Translations under genes and position numbers: made by a program | Source of the DNA: Desulfosalsimonas propionicica | Lineage (GTDB): Bacteria; Desulfobacterota; Desulfobacteria; Desulfobacterales; Desulfosalsimonadaceae | Assembly: GCF_013761005.1 (NCBI RefSeq) | Contig: NZ_JACDUS010000010.1 | Span: 62,001-126,000, forward strand | Reading direction: 5' to 3' | DNA length: 64,000 bases | The notes under the pieces: model-generated | What the model was told of the DNA's origin: nothing | The model's input: only the letters and a program-made list of their open reading frames with translations | Database searches by the model: none | Shown: positions 24,619 to 33,360 of the stretch, in pieces | Layout: every line of letters starts with the position of its first letter | Position numbering within the stretch: the stretch's first letter is position 1

Positions 24619-26643
24619 TCAATCCAGCAGTTCCAGTGCTTTTTCCACCACGTTGCCTGCGGTAAAGCCGTACTCGGCCATGACCCGGCCGCCCTTGCCA
24701 GAGGCGCCGAAATCATCCACGCTGATCACCGCCCCGCGGGTGCCTGTATATTTGTGCCAACCCTGGCTGATACCGGCCTCCACTGCCAGGCGCACCGGCA
24801 CATCCGGGGGCAGGATCTGATTTTTGTAATCTGCGGGCATCTGCTCAAAACGCTCCATACAGGGCATGCTTACCACCCGGGCCTGCTTGCCCTTTTCCGT
24901 CAGGATCTGCTGGGCCTCCACTGCCAGGGCCACTTCCGACCCGCTGGCCAGAATCAGTATATCCGGACTGCCCTGGGCATCGGAAATCACGTAGGCCCCG
25001 TTTTGCAGGCCTTCGGCCGGGGCAAGCCTGTTTCTGTCAAACACTGGCAGGCCCTGACGACTCAAAATCAGGGCCGTAGGGTGATCGGCGGCGGAAATGG
25101 CCATTTTCCAGGCTTCAGCGGTTTCATTGGCGTCAGCCGGGCGGACCACGAAAAGCCGCGGGATGGCCCGCAGGGCCGCCAGGTGCTCCACGGGCTGGTG
25201 GGTGGGGCCGTCTTCGCCCACGGCCAGGCTGTCGTGGGTAAACACGTAGACGGCCGGCACGTTCATAAGGGCGGCCAGGCGAACGGCCGGCCGCATATAG
25301 TCGGAAAACACCAGAAAAGTGCCGCCAAAGGGCCGCACACCGCCGTGGAGCCACATCCCGTTGACAATGGCGCCCATGGCATGCTCGCGCACGCCAAAAC
25401 GGATGTTGCGGCCGTCATATGACTGCTTGCCGAAATCGCGCTCACCGTTGATCAGGGTCTTGTTGGAAGGGGCCAGATCCGCGGATCCCCCCAGCAGCTC
25501 AGGCATCTTTCCGGCAATGGCGTTTAGCACCGCACCCGAGGCCTTGCGCGTTGCCATGGGTCCATCTTCCGGGGCAAATACCGGAATATCGGCATCCCAG
25601 CCCTGTGCGGGCTCATGGGCCATGCGGCGCTGAAATTCCGCTGCCAGTTCCGGAAACGCTTTCTGGTAATCGGCAAACCGCTGGTTCCAGTCGGATTCGG
25701 CCTCCTGCCCGTTTTCAATGCACTGGCGCATATGGGCAATTGCCGAATCCGGCACGCAGAACAGGCTGTCCGCCGGACATCCTAAAAACTGCTTGGTCAG
25801 CCGCACTTCCTCTTCACCCAGGGGCGCGCCGTGGGCGTCTGCAGAGCCCTGCTTATTGGGACTGCCGTATGCGATATGGGTGCGCATGACCACCATGGAG
25901 GGCCGGTTGTTATCTGCCCGGGCTTCTTGCACGGCCCGGCGGATATCTTCTGTGTCATTTCCGTCGGCCACTTCCAGCACCTGCCATCCGCAGGCGGAAA
26001 AGCGCCGGCTCACATCCTCGGTAAAGGTAATATCCGTGCTGCCCTCAATGGAGATCTGATTGTCATCATAGATGCAGATCAGTTTTGAAAGCCCCAGATG
26101 GCCCGCAAGGGATGCGGCTTCCTGGGAAATGCCTTCCATGAGATCGCCGTCTCCGCACATGACATAGGTGTAATGATCCACGACCTCGTGGCCCGGCCGG
26201 TTAAACACTGCGGCCATATGGCTTTCGGCCATGGCAAAGCCCACTGCGCTGGCAATGCCCTGGCCCAGGGGACCGGTGGTAATCTCCACGCCCGGGGTAT
26301 GACCGGCTTCCGGGTGGCCCGGGGTCCGGCTGCCGTACTGACGGAACTTCTTTAAATCGTCTATGCTCACATCATAGCCGCACAAATGCAAGACGGCATA
26401 AAGCATCATGGAAGCGTGGCCCGCAGACAGGACAAACCTGTCGCGGTCCGGCCAGGCGGAATTTTTCGGATTGTGTGCCATGAAATGCCGCCACAGCACG
26501 TAAGCGGCCGGGGCCATGCCCAAAGGCGCGCCGGGATGTCCGGATGCGGCATTTTCAATGGCATCCATGGACAGGGCCCGGATGGTGTTGATGCTTGCCA
26601 GCTCGGTGTCTTCAAGGTTTCCGGCCGGATCTGGCTTTTTCAT
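24619..26643 (-). CDS. tkt: Transketolase
   Basis: 674 aa, full length. Thiamine-diphosphate enzyme of the non-oxidative pentose phosphate pathway that moves two-carbon units between sugar phosphates. Visible: N-terminal ANINTIRALSMDAIENAASGHPG-type region, the ThDP motif (VMCGDGDLMEGISQEAASLAGHL), and the transketolase pyrimidine-binding domain with GVREHAMGAIVNG and EDGPTHQPVEHLAALR. The terminal region (ASGKGGRVMAEYGFTAGNV) is the normal C-terminal domain. It converges with the radical SAM gene, leaving 12 nt. Confidence 0.93.
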   Translation of the reverse strand: MKKPDPAGNLEDTELASINTIRALSMDAIENAASGHPGAPLGMAPAAYVLWRHFMAHNPKNSAWPDRDRFVLSAGHASMMLYAVLHLCGYDVSIDDLKKFRQYGSRTPGHPEAGHTPGVEITTGPLGQGIASAVGFAMAESHMAAVFNRPGHEVVDHYTYVMCGDGDLMEGISQEAASLAGHLGLSKLICIYDDNQISIEGSTDITFTEDVSRRFSACGWQVLEVADGNDTEDIRRAVQEARADNNRPSMVVMRTHIAYGSPNKQGSADAHGAPLGEEEVRLTKQFLGCPADSLFCVPDSAIAHMRQCIENGQEAESDWNQRFADYQKAFPELAAEFQRRMAHEPAQGWDADIPVFAPEDGPMATRKASGAVLNAIAGKMPELLGGSADLAPSNKTLINGERDFGKQSYDGRNIRFGVREHAMGAIVNGMWLHGGVRPFGGTFLVFSDYMRPAVRLAALMNVPAVYVFTHDSLAVGEDGPTHQPVEHLAALRAIPRLFVVRPADANETAEAWKMAISAADHPTALILSRQGLPVFDRNRLAPAEGLQNGAYVISDAQGSPDILILASGSEVALAVEAQQILTEKGKQARVVSMPCMERFEQMPADYKNQILPPDVPVRLAVEAGISQGWHKYTGTRGAVISVDDFGASGKGGRVMAEYGFTAGNVVEKALELLD

Positions 26644-26732
26644 GAGCTACTCCTTTTGGCTGTCAGTTCCACCTAAACTGAGCGTTTCAGTTTAAGCGAT
26701 ATTTGCCGGGGCCGGCCTGTGGCCCCTTTTGT

Positions 26733-27602
26733 TTACAGGGCCCTTAAAAACTCGGGACGAAGGGCGACTTTACCCTCCAGGGCGTCATCGATCATGCGCA
26801 GGGTCTTGTCCTTTTCCTCCGGCAATTTGGCCCGGATGGGCAGATAATTGGATGCGTGGTTGGCATGGAAAAGCCCGCCGGACAGGTCCGTTGCAGCCAG
26901 CATGGTCCGGAGTTCCGCCAGCATTTCCGCAGAGCCGGGCAACTCAAAACGGCCGGCCTCATAATCCTGGTGCAGGGGCGTGCCCGGAATCAGCATCAGG
27001 GAAAGGGCGCCCACATAATCCGGATCCATGGCAGACAGCACCCGGCCGGTTTCCTCGGCATGCACCCGGGAGTGCTCCCGCCCGGCCAGACCCAACAACA
27101 CGGTCACAGACAGCTTGATGCCCGCATCCTTGATCTTGCGTCCCATTTCAATCATCTTCTTTGACCCGGCGCCCTTGTTAACGGCCTTCAGGGTCTGGTC
27201 ATCGCCGCTTTCAAGCCCAAGGTAGACAATACCCAGGCCATGGTCCCGCAGTTCTTGAAGTTCCTCCGGGGTTTTCATGGATATGCCCTTGGCGTTTGCA
27301 TACAGGCCAACCCGTTTGACCCAGGGCAACTGCTTTTCAATTTCCCGGAAATACTTGATCAGCCGCTTCTGGGGAACGATTAAGGCATCCCCGTCGCAGA
27401 TAAACACCCGGTCCTGCCGCTTGAAGTGCTTGGCGGCATAGGCGATATCGGCCATGATGGTTTCATCTGGCTTGATCTTAAACCGCTCTGACTTGTAGGT
27501 GCCGCAAAAGGTGCACTTGTTGTGCGAGCAGCCCACGGTGACCTGCAGCAGAATGCTGTCTGCCTCGCTTGGCGGACGAATAACCATGCCTTCATAGTGC
27601 AT
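26733..27602 (-). CDS. Radical SAM protein with CX4CX2C cluster motif
   Basis: 289 aa. The core motif is CSHNKCTFC, spaced C-x4-C-x2-C rather than the usual C-x3-C-x2-C. Other radical SAM features are present (GLESGDDQTLKAVNKGA, VTVLLGLAGREHS). The rest resembles the Elp3/HemN-like group annotated only as radical SAM protein. ATG at 27602 with a weak ribosome-binding site. Reaction unknown. It lies 89 nt upstream of transketolase on the same strand; the gap holds two inverted repeats and may separate the units. Confidence 0.75.
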   Translation of the reverse strand: MHYEGMVIRPPSEADSILLQVTVGCSHNKCTFCGTYKSERFKIKPDETIMADIAYAAKHFKRQDRVFICDGDALIVPQKRLIKYFREIEKQLPWVKRVGLYANAKGISMKTPEELQELRDHGLGIVYLGLESGDDQTLKAVNKGAGSKKMIEMGRKIKDAGIKLSVTVLLGLAGREHSRVHAEETGRVLSAMDPDYVGALSLMLIPGTPLHQDYEAGRFELPGSAEMLAELRTMLAATDLSGGLFHANHASNYLPIRAKLPEEKDKTLRMIDDALEGKVALRPEFLRAL

Positions 27603-27865
27603 AACAAAAACTCCTTTAAAAGACTTTCAATCAACGGCCGCAGCCGAAAATATTTTTTCCACACACACTGCAAAAATGATAATATAATTATAAATCAGGA
27701 TAAATAAAGGCTTTTGGCCTGTTCTTTTATCCAGTCTGCGGATCAAATGCAACCCTTTTTCATTGCACCGGGGCCCATGGCAGGCAACCGCCGGGTTTAC
27801 ATGCAAATCAACTTCTGTTAAAGAGCCTCAATCTCTTTTTCAATCCGCCGGAAAGGTATAACATA

Positions 27866-28654
27866 ATGATTTCAAAATACATCCGCCGAAAGGCAAACCA
27901 GTGGCAAAACCTGCGCAACCGCCGCCGGGTCCTGATCATCGAGGATCTCAGGGTGGGCTACATTCCCATTTACAAGGCGGCCTCCACCTCTCTTCGCAAC
28001 CTTTTCTGCCGCCGCCAGGCAAAACATATCCTGCCGAACCGGGCCGGCCGGAAACTGTCTGTGGACGAAAAACGGCAGGTGGAAAACGGCATACGAAAGT
28101 CGGTGAGTGTCAGACAAACCCGCCGGCTCAGGCGGCGCTATTTTTTGTTTGCCTTTGTGCGAAACCCCGTGACCCGGCTTTATTCCTGTTATCTGGACAA
28201 GGTCGTGCGCGCCGGCCGGCATGGAAAACAAAATTCCATGCAGCGCTATGGCATACGCCATGACATGAATTTTGAAAATTTTGCCAGACACATTGCCCGT
28301 ATCCCGGATCAAGATTCCGACCGGCATTTCCGAAGCCAGCACTTTCAAATCTATCACCAGGGCCGGTGCCTGGTGGATTTTGTGGGCAATTTTGAAAACA
28401 TGGATGCGCACTGGCAGATTCTTTCCGAAAAAACCGGCCTTGAAAAACCGCCCGGCAGCTACCGGCACACAGGGGCCGGAAACCGGCTGAAAAGGCTGCC
28501 CCTGGGCCTGGAAACCGCCAAACTCATCTGCCGGCGCTACAGCAAAGACATTGATCTTCTCGGCTACCGGCAGGAAATTGATCAATGGTTGTCCTGGAAG
28601 GCGAAACAGGAATCAAAAGAAAATGAAATTGACAAGGCCGGGCCGATGCATTAA
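27866..28654 (+). CDS. Sulfotransferase family protein
   Basis: 262 aa. PAPS-dependent carbohydrate-type sulfotransferase: the 5'-phosphosulfate loop IPIYKAASTSLRNLF (about 35-49) and 3'-phosphate site FAFVRNPVTRLYSCYLDK (about 96-113). Such enzymes add sulfate to sugars of surface polysaccharides. The protein is Arg-rich and has no signal peptide or membrane segment. Acceptor unknown. Isolated between a divergent radical SAM gene and queF. Confidence 0.75.
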   Translation: MISKYIRRKANQWQNLRNRRRVLIIEDLRVGYIPIYKAASTSLRNLFCRRQAKHILPNRAGRKLSVDEKRQVENGIRKSVSVRQTRRLRRRYFLFAFVRNPVTRLYSCYLDKVVRAGRHGKQNSMQRYGIRHDMNFENFARHIARIPDQDSDRHFRSQHFQIYHQGRCLVDFVGNFENMDAHWQILSEKTGLEKPPGSYRHTGAGNRLKRLPLGLETAKLICRRYSKDIDLLGYRQEIDQWLSWKAKQESKENEIDKAGPMH

Positions 28655-28660
28655 GCATAG

Positions 28661-28682
28661 CGGCAAAACTGCGGTTTTGCCG
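28661..28682. repeat. Hairpin between sulfotransferase and queF
   Basis: CGGCAAAAC, loop TGCG, GTTTTGCCG: 9 perfect base pairs, no T-run after it. May slow or stabilise the transcript end; function unknown. Confidence 0.45.
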
Positions 28683-28708
28683 AAGCCTCAAAAAATACCG
28701 GACGCCTC

Positions 28709-29107
28709 ATGGACAAAACAGAAAAAAAACCCCAAAACATGCCGCTTTCACCGGATACCATTGAAACCGGGATGCTTGAACCCATTGAATATGCCTACGG
28801 CAGCCGACGCGATATTGAAATCGTCATTGACCAGCCCGAGTACACGGCGGTCTGCCCCAGAACCGGCCTGCCGGATTTCGGATGCATCACCATCTCCTAT
28901 GTGCCCTCCGGCCATATCATTGAACTCAAATCTTTGAAATACTACCTGCTCCAGTACAGAAGCGTTGGCATCTTCTATGAAAACGCGGTCAACCGGATTC
29001 TCGATGATCTGGCGGCCGTGCTTGCCCCAAGGCAGATGACCGTAACCGGGCAGTTCACCTCACGGGGCGGGATTTCCACCACTGTCACGGTCCGCCACCC
29101 GGACTGA
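28709..29107 (+). CDS. queF: NADPH-dependent 7-cyano-7-deazaguanine reductase
   Basis: 132 aa, short (unimodular) QueF of the tunnel-fold family. It reduces preQ0 to preQ1 in queuosine synthesis. The nucleophilic Cys49 lies in AVCPRTGLPDFG with the paired Asp56, and the QueF motif ELKSLKYYLLQYR is intact. No other queuosine genes are in the window. Confidence 0.92.
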   Translation: MDKTEKKPQNMPLSPDTIETGMLEPIEYAYGSRRDIEIVIDQPEYTAVCPRTGLPDFGCITISYVPSGHIIELKSLKYYLLQYRSVGIFYENAVNRILDDLAAVLAPRQMTVTGQFTSRGGISTTVTVRHPD

Positions 29108-29137
29108 TTTGCCATGCCCTTTAGTTGAAAAATAAAA

Positions 29138-29184
29138 CGAGCGCTCGCTTTTTTATTGACAGGCCCGGCCCGCGGATGTAAAAA
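29138..29184 (+). promoter_or_regulatory. Promoter with adjoining palindromic operator for the TetR gene
   Basis: Perfect palindrome CGAGCGCTCG (29138-29147), then TTGACA (29156-29161), a 17-nt spacer and TAAAAA (29179-29184). The palindrome just upstream of -35 is a candidate site for TetR autoregulation. Confidence 0.55.
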
Positions 29185-29222
29185 AGCGCAAAAACCCAAG
29201 CAAAAGGGCCCGCACCCGAGCC

Positions 29223-29957
29223 ATGCCGCACCTGCCCAACACGTCCGTGCCAGCGGAAGACTTCGACGATTTCCGCAAAATGACCCTCTTGTCCATGGAG
29301 GAGATCTGCAGGGACATTTTCAAGGAAAACCAGCACCGCATCAAAATCAAAAAAGAGGCTGTTGCGGTGCGCAACCTGGTCAACATCTTCCATACCACCC
29401 TTCAAATATCCAATGAAAAGGGTTTCCAGACCATGAGCCTGCGGGATTTGAGCCGGGTTTCAGGGCTTTCCATGGGTGCGCTGTATTCCTATTTTTCCAG
29501 CAAGGACGAACTGCTGGAAATGATCCAGAACCAGGGCCGGCGCATTACCTTAAAAATTCTTTCCCAGCGCATCAAGGCCGATGATGCACCCTCTGTTCAG
29601 CTCCAGACAGCCATCCGCACCCATTTATACCTTACCGAGGTCCTGCAGCCATGGTTTTATTTCTCCTACATGGAGGCCAAGAACCTCAAAAAAACCCATC
29701 GCAAAAAAGCCATTGAAAGCGATCTGGTTACAGAGGAAATTATTCGGGAAATCCTGGAAAAGGGAGTGGAAAAAGGCGAGTTTAGAGTTGACCACCCCAT
29801 GCTGACCGCCGCGGTGACAAAGGCCATGCTCCAGGACTGGTATCTGAAGCGGTGGAAATATTCGGGAAGAAAAATCCCGGTTCAGGCTTATGCGGATTTT
29901 ATCATTGAATTCGTGGAAGCCCTGGTGCTGCGGAAATCTTCGGAAAGCAGCCGCTGA
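29223..29957 (+). CDS. TetR-family transcriptional regulator
   Basis: 244 aa. An N-terminal extension of about 45 residues precedes a typical TetR helix-turn-helix (GFQTMSLRDLSRVSGLSMGALYSYFSSKDELLEMI, split over three helices). The ligand-binding part has a C-terminal helix bundle. Targets unknown. Its 3' end overlaps the convergent dus gene by 70 bp. ATG 29223 has a poor ribosome-binding site; an internal start such as ATG 29280 is possible. Confidence 0.82.
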   Translation: MPHLPNTSVPAEDFDDFRKMTLLSMEEICRDIFKENQHRIKIKKEAVAVRNLVNIFHTTLQISNEKGFQTMSLRDLSRVSGLSMGALYSYFSSKDELLEMIQNQGRRITLKILSQRIKADDAPSVQLQTAIRTHLYLTEVLQPWFYFSYMEAKNLKKTHRKKAIESDLVTEEIIREILEKGVEKGEFRVDHPMLTAAVTKAMLQDWYLKRWKYSGRKIPVQAYADFIIEFVEALVLRKSSESSR

Positions 29958-30922
29958 TACCCATCCAGAAGCGCACAAACCTCGTCTAAGCCGGCAATCT
30001 GCGTTACGGCCTGCCGAAACGCGCTGGCCTGGGGCAGACCCTTTAGCAGCCATCCCAGGCGGCTTCGCATGAGCCGGCAGGCATGGACCTCCCCGTATAC
30101 ACTGCACATCAGGTTTGCGTAATTTCTCATGGCGCAAAACCGCATTTCCAGATCCGGTTCAGGCGCCGGCCGGCCTTCGATAAGGGCGCGGATCTGTGCG
30201 AAAATCCACGGATTGCCCATGGCGGCCCGGCCGACCATCACAGCATCGCATCCGGTCTGCCGCATCATCTCCAGGGCGTCTACGGCATGACGAATATCGC
30301 CGTTTCCGATCACCGGAATGGAAACCCGGTCCTTGACCCTGCCAATCACGGACCAATCGGCTATGCCGGAAAACCGCTGCTGTACGGTGCGGGGATGGAC
30401 GCAAACCGCATCCACGCCCAGATCCTGGGCCATTTGGGAAAGTGCCAGGGCATCTTTGCCCGAATCATCCCACCCGGTCCGGATCTTGATGGTCACCGGA
30501 ACGGATACAGTCCGGCGCACTGCTGCAATCACGGCCCCGGCTGCATTAAGATCCTTCATCAGGGCCGCTCCGGCCCCGGTTTTCATCACCTTTTTCACCG
30601 AACAGCCGAAATTGATGTCCACAATATCGGCCCCGGCCTGTTCCACCATGGACGCGGCCGTTGCCATCATATGCGGCTTTGCCCCGAAAATCTGGACGCT
30701 GACGGGCTTTTCTGCTTGTCCGTGATTCATCATATTCAGGGTTTTGCCGGAATTCTGGTACAGGGCGTTTGCGCTTAGCATCTCGGTGCACACCAATGCG
30801 CACCCGTTTTGCCTGATCATGCGCCGGAAAGGCGCATCCGTGATACCGGCCATGGGCGCCATGATTGTAGGGGGCGAAATGGGAATATCACCGACGGCAA
30901 ATAAAGGATTCTCAGTGTTCAT
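29888..30922 (-). CDS. dus: tRNA-dihydrouridine synthase
   Basis: 344 aa. FMN-dependent Dus family (DusB-like): PTIMAPMAGITDAPFRRM at the N-terminus, INFGCSVKKVMKTGAG with a Ser/Cys region before the lid, ADWSVIGRVKDRVSIPVIGNGDI, and GCDAVMVGRAAMGNPW. It reduces uridines in the tRNA D-loop. The usual catalytic Cys motif NxGCP is replaced by NFGCSVKKV, where the Cys is still present. The start follows the DUF1848 stop directly; the end overlaps TetR. Confidence 0.88.
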   Translation of the reverse strand: MNTENPLFAVGDIPISPPTIMAPMAGITDAPFRRMIRQNGCALVCTEMLSANALYQNSGKTLNMMNHGQAEKPVSVQIFGAKPHMMATAASMVEQAGADIVDINFGCSVKKVMKTGAGAALMKDLNAAGAVIAAVRRTVSVPVTIKIRTGWDDSGKDALALSQMAQDLGVDAVCVHPRTVQQRFSGIADWSVIGRVKDRVSIPVIGNGDIRHAVDALEMMRQTGCDAVMVGRAAMGNPWIFAQIRALIEGRPAPEPDLEMRFCAMRNYANLMCSVYGEVHACRLMRSRLGWLLKGLPQASAFRQAVTQIAGLDEVCALLDGYQRLLSEDFRSTRASTNSMIKSA

Positions 30923-31795
30923 TTATATTCCCGTACCCGGGTTGGCATAGCAATACAGACAATTGTGAAAACAGGGCTGATCGGCATAACCGCCGATGTC
31001 TCTTGAAGTCATGCATCCGCAGCCCCTGGCCCGGCGCTGGCCTGCATCCTTTTGAAATGAAAGCCGGCCGCCGAACAATTCCACCAGATACGCATTGGCA
31101 ATGCAGGCGCCGGGAAAAACCCGGGTGCCCGAAGGCAAAGCTTCCAGTACCTGCTTCTCACAGCAAAGATAAAGCGACATGCCCAGGCTTTCAAGCAGGC
31201 GCTGCATGCGCACCACCACCCGGACCTTTTTCTCAAGGGGCGGATCAATCCAGGCAAAACCCTCTGCCGGGGCCTTGCGCCGCCTGACCTTGGCATACAG
31301 ATCCACGAAACTGGTCACGCACCGCCGCACCCCGAATCCGGCCATGGCCCGTGCGATTGTTTCAAAATCATCAAGATTGCTCTCTGCCCCGTTTGCCGCA
31401 GTACGGAAAAAACATACGGGATCAAACCGCCACTGCACAGTCTGTGCCCCGAACCGCCGGCAGAGTTCACCGGCCTGTTCCAGCCGGTCGGCCACGGGGA
31501 CAATGCCCGGTTCCAGCAGCGGGGATTTGGAATTCAGCGTAAAGTTGAAAAACAGGTGATAGCCGGATTTTTGCAGCCGCTGCCCGCAGCCCTTGTCCAA
31601 AAACCGGGAAAAATCCTTGGACCAGAACACAATGGTGTGCACGTCTGCCGGGCCTGCAGAAACCGGGTAAACGACCTGGTTATAGGGATTTTTCACCGCA
31701 AAGGATTGCCGGGCGATGCCTTCCATGAACCAGTCCATGTAAAAGGCGGGAATATCGGTGCGCCGGGAAGCGGAGACAACAATCTGATTTTTCAT
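30923..31795 (-). CDS. DUF1848 family iron-sulfur protein
   Basis: 290 aa. Recognisable DUF1848: N-terminal IVVSASRRTDIPAFYMDWF, VKNPYNQV, FWSKD, and a C-terminal cysteine cluster GCGCMTSRDIGGYADQPCFHNCLYCYANP (several short motifs) that resembles a spore-photoproduct-lyase/radical-SAM-like [4Fe-4S] site. Function not established. The ATG at 31795 is the real start. An ORF extension to 31894 is translated from repeat module B. The stop abuts the dus start, so the two genes are cotranscribed. Confidence 0.8.
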   Translation of the reverse strand: MKNQIVVSASRRTDIPAFYMDWFMEGIARQSFAVKNPYNQVVYPVSAGPADVHTIVFWSKDFSRFLDKGCGQRLQKSGYHLFFNFTLNSKSPLLEPGIVPVADRLEQAGELCRRFGAQTVQWRFDPVCFFRTAANGAESNLDDFETIARAMAGFGVRRCVTSFVDLYAKVRRRKAPAEGFAWIDPPLEKKVRVVVRMQRLLESLGMSLYLCCEKQVLEALPSGTRVFPGACIANAYLVELFGGRLSFQKDAGQRRARGCGCMTSRDIGGYADQPCFHNCLYCYANPGTGI

Positions 31796-31796
31796 G

Positions 31797-32147
31797 GCCA
31801 AAAGCTTTTTACCGCATCCGCTGTTTTTGTAGGAAGAAAGCCCTGCGGCCGGGGTCAGTTTTTTCGCTCCTGACCGTTTTTGCGGATTCATCAAATGCCT
31901 TTGCTTAAAATTTACAAACCCGCCCTGCTTTCCTCAAACAGTTTGATATTTTTGCGCAAAAACGCTCAATGTCGCTTCAAAAGCAAACCCCGCCCTTGGA
32001 CTTCCTTGGAAGTCTGATTTCAGATGGCGCCGTAAAAAGTTCAAGATCAAGGCTTGCGCAATTTCGAAGAATGCAGCGTACTTATCCGTACGTGAAATTC
32101 TGAGAAATTGCGCGTAACGCAGATATTGGACTTTTTTCGGCGCCATC
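31797..32147 (-). repeat. Composite palindromic element: module B plus A copy 4 (inverted)
   Basis: Core A (32023-32147) is in reverse orientation relative to copies 2 and 3. It is joined through the complement of CTGAAATCAGACTTCC to a degenerate module B (31797-32022) that has lost about 28 bp of one hairpin arm relative to the 21.3-kb copy. The B end stops 2 nt before the DUF1848 start codon; the matching copy ends 29 nt before mtnA. Confidence 0.85.
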
Positions 32148-32151
32148 AAAA

Positions 32152-32523
32152 TTATTTGGGCTTGCGGTCCTTTAGGGAAATCACCGTGCCGCCGGAATCG
32201 TCGGGGCTGTCCTGGCCGTTTGTGCCGGACTCCTGCTTTTTGGCCGCCTCTTGTTTTTCCGAAACCTGCTCCTCCGGCTCTTCCTGGTCTTCCGGGGGCT
32301 CGATCTTTTCCAGGCGCATTCGATTGCCGCCCATTGTAAATTCCCCCCCATTAATGTAGGTATCGCGCAGAATCCAGGTCACGGTCTGCACAGGCACCTG
32401 CAGCAGCATAAGCTTGATCTGAAACCAGTCCTTTTTCACATCCGGCCGGATCTCTTCCACCCGGGCAAAGACCACAGGCTGGTCTTCGTGATAAATTAAC
32501 ACAATATCGTTTTCTGCAGCCAT
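32152..32523 (-). CDS. Hypothetical protein with acidic low-complexity tail
   Basis: 123 aa. A compact beta-rich N-terminal half (DIVLIYHEDQPVVFARVEEI, VTWILRDTYINGGEFTMGG) is followed by a Glu/Gln/Lys-rich disordered stretch (about 75-110) and a conserved-looking GGTVISLKDRKPK end. No family known to me. The stop codon lies 4 nt from element A copy 4. Confidence 0.65.
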   Translation of the reverse strand: MAAENDIVLIYHEDQPVVFARVEEIRPDVKKDWFQIKLMLLQVPVQTVTWILRDTYINGGEFTMGGNRMRLEKIEPPEDQEEPEEQVSEKQEAAKKQESGTNGQDSPDDSGGTVISLKDRKPK

Positions 32524-32614
32524 ATATCCTCTTTTTGCATCCGAAAATCTTTTGGCCGGTATTGTATCAACCGGATGCAGGGCAGTTCAACCGGTTTTTC
32601 CCATAACCCGGAAT

Positions 32615-33337
32615 TCAGTCGTTTGAACCCGGGGCAAAAACCGTTTTCAGCCAATAAATCAAACTGTTGCCCGCCAAATTCTCATGGTCGAGCTGATGGA
32701 TATCCCGGTTTAGCTGTTCAATATCGGCAAACCAGGCCGCCCTTTTGACAAGCCGGCGCTCCGGATCCAGTTCGCGCACCACCCGGGCCGGATTGCCCGC
32801 GGCAATCACGTTGGGCGGCACATCGCGCACCACCACCGAGCCTGCGCCGATAATACTGTTTTCCCCGATGGTCACGCCCTTGCACACGGTTGTGCGGTCG
32901 CCGAGCCACACATTGTCGCGGATATAAACCGGTGCGGTCTCGCCGATGGTGTGCAGCCGGTCATAGGTGCCGTGCCAGTCCGCATCCGTAATAAAGGTGC
33001 TGCCCGCCATCATGCAATTATCGGCAATCACGATTTCATGGGCTGAGCTGATGCGCACCCCGGGGCAGACCAGGCAAAAATCGCCAATGGCAATTTTTCC
33101 CATGCCCGGCTTTTCCGGCCATACGGTGAAGCGGACCTTTTTGTCTGAAGTGGTCAGAATGTTAACATGCTGCCCGATGGTAATGGGTGCGCCGAAAATC
33201 TTGATATTCCAGGGATGCACGCACATGGCCCCCGGGCCCAGGGCGTCGAGCTGGGGCCGGATAAAACGGCGGGTATAGGCATCCTGAAACCGGGTAAAGG
33301 CGCGCTTGAGGAAATAAGGTCGATGATCTTTTCGCAA
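32615..33337 (-). CDS. Hexapeptide-repeat acyltransferase
   Basis: 240 aa. Left-handed beta-helix acetyltransferase of the maltose/galactoside O-acetyltransferase group: VCPGVRISSAHEIVIADNCMM, DADWHGTY (catalytic His region), VWLGDRTTVCKGVTIGENSIIGAGSVVVRDVPPN. Probably acetylates a sugar. Apparent TTG start at 33337 with a weak ribosome-binding site, 23 nt after the upstream gene, so likely cotranscribed with it. Confidence 0.8.
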   Translation of the reverse strand: MRKDHRPYFLKRAFTRFQDAYTRRFIRPQLDALGPGAMCVHPWNIKIFGAPITIGQHVNILTTSDKKVRFTVWPEKPGMGKIAIGDFCLVCPGVRISSAHEIVIADNCMMAGSTFITDADWHGTYDRLHTIGETAPVYIRDNVWLGDRTTVCKGVTIGENSIIGAGSVVVRDVPPNVIAAGNPARVVRELDPERRLVKRAAWFADIEQLNRDIHQLDHENLAGNSLIYWLKTVFAPGSND

Positions 33338-33360
33338 AAAAACCTGCAGGATTTAAAGGG

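Noticed and set aside
31796-31894. 33-residue N-terminal extension of the DUF1848 protein
   Set aside because: Translated from repeat module B; the family starts at ATG 31795.
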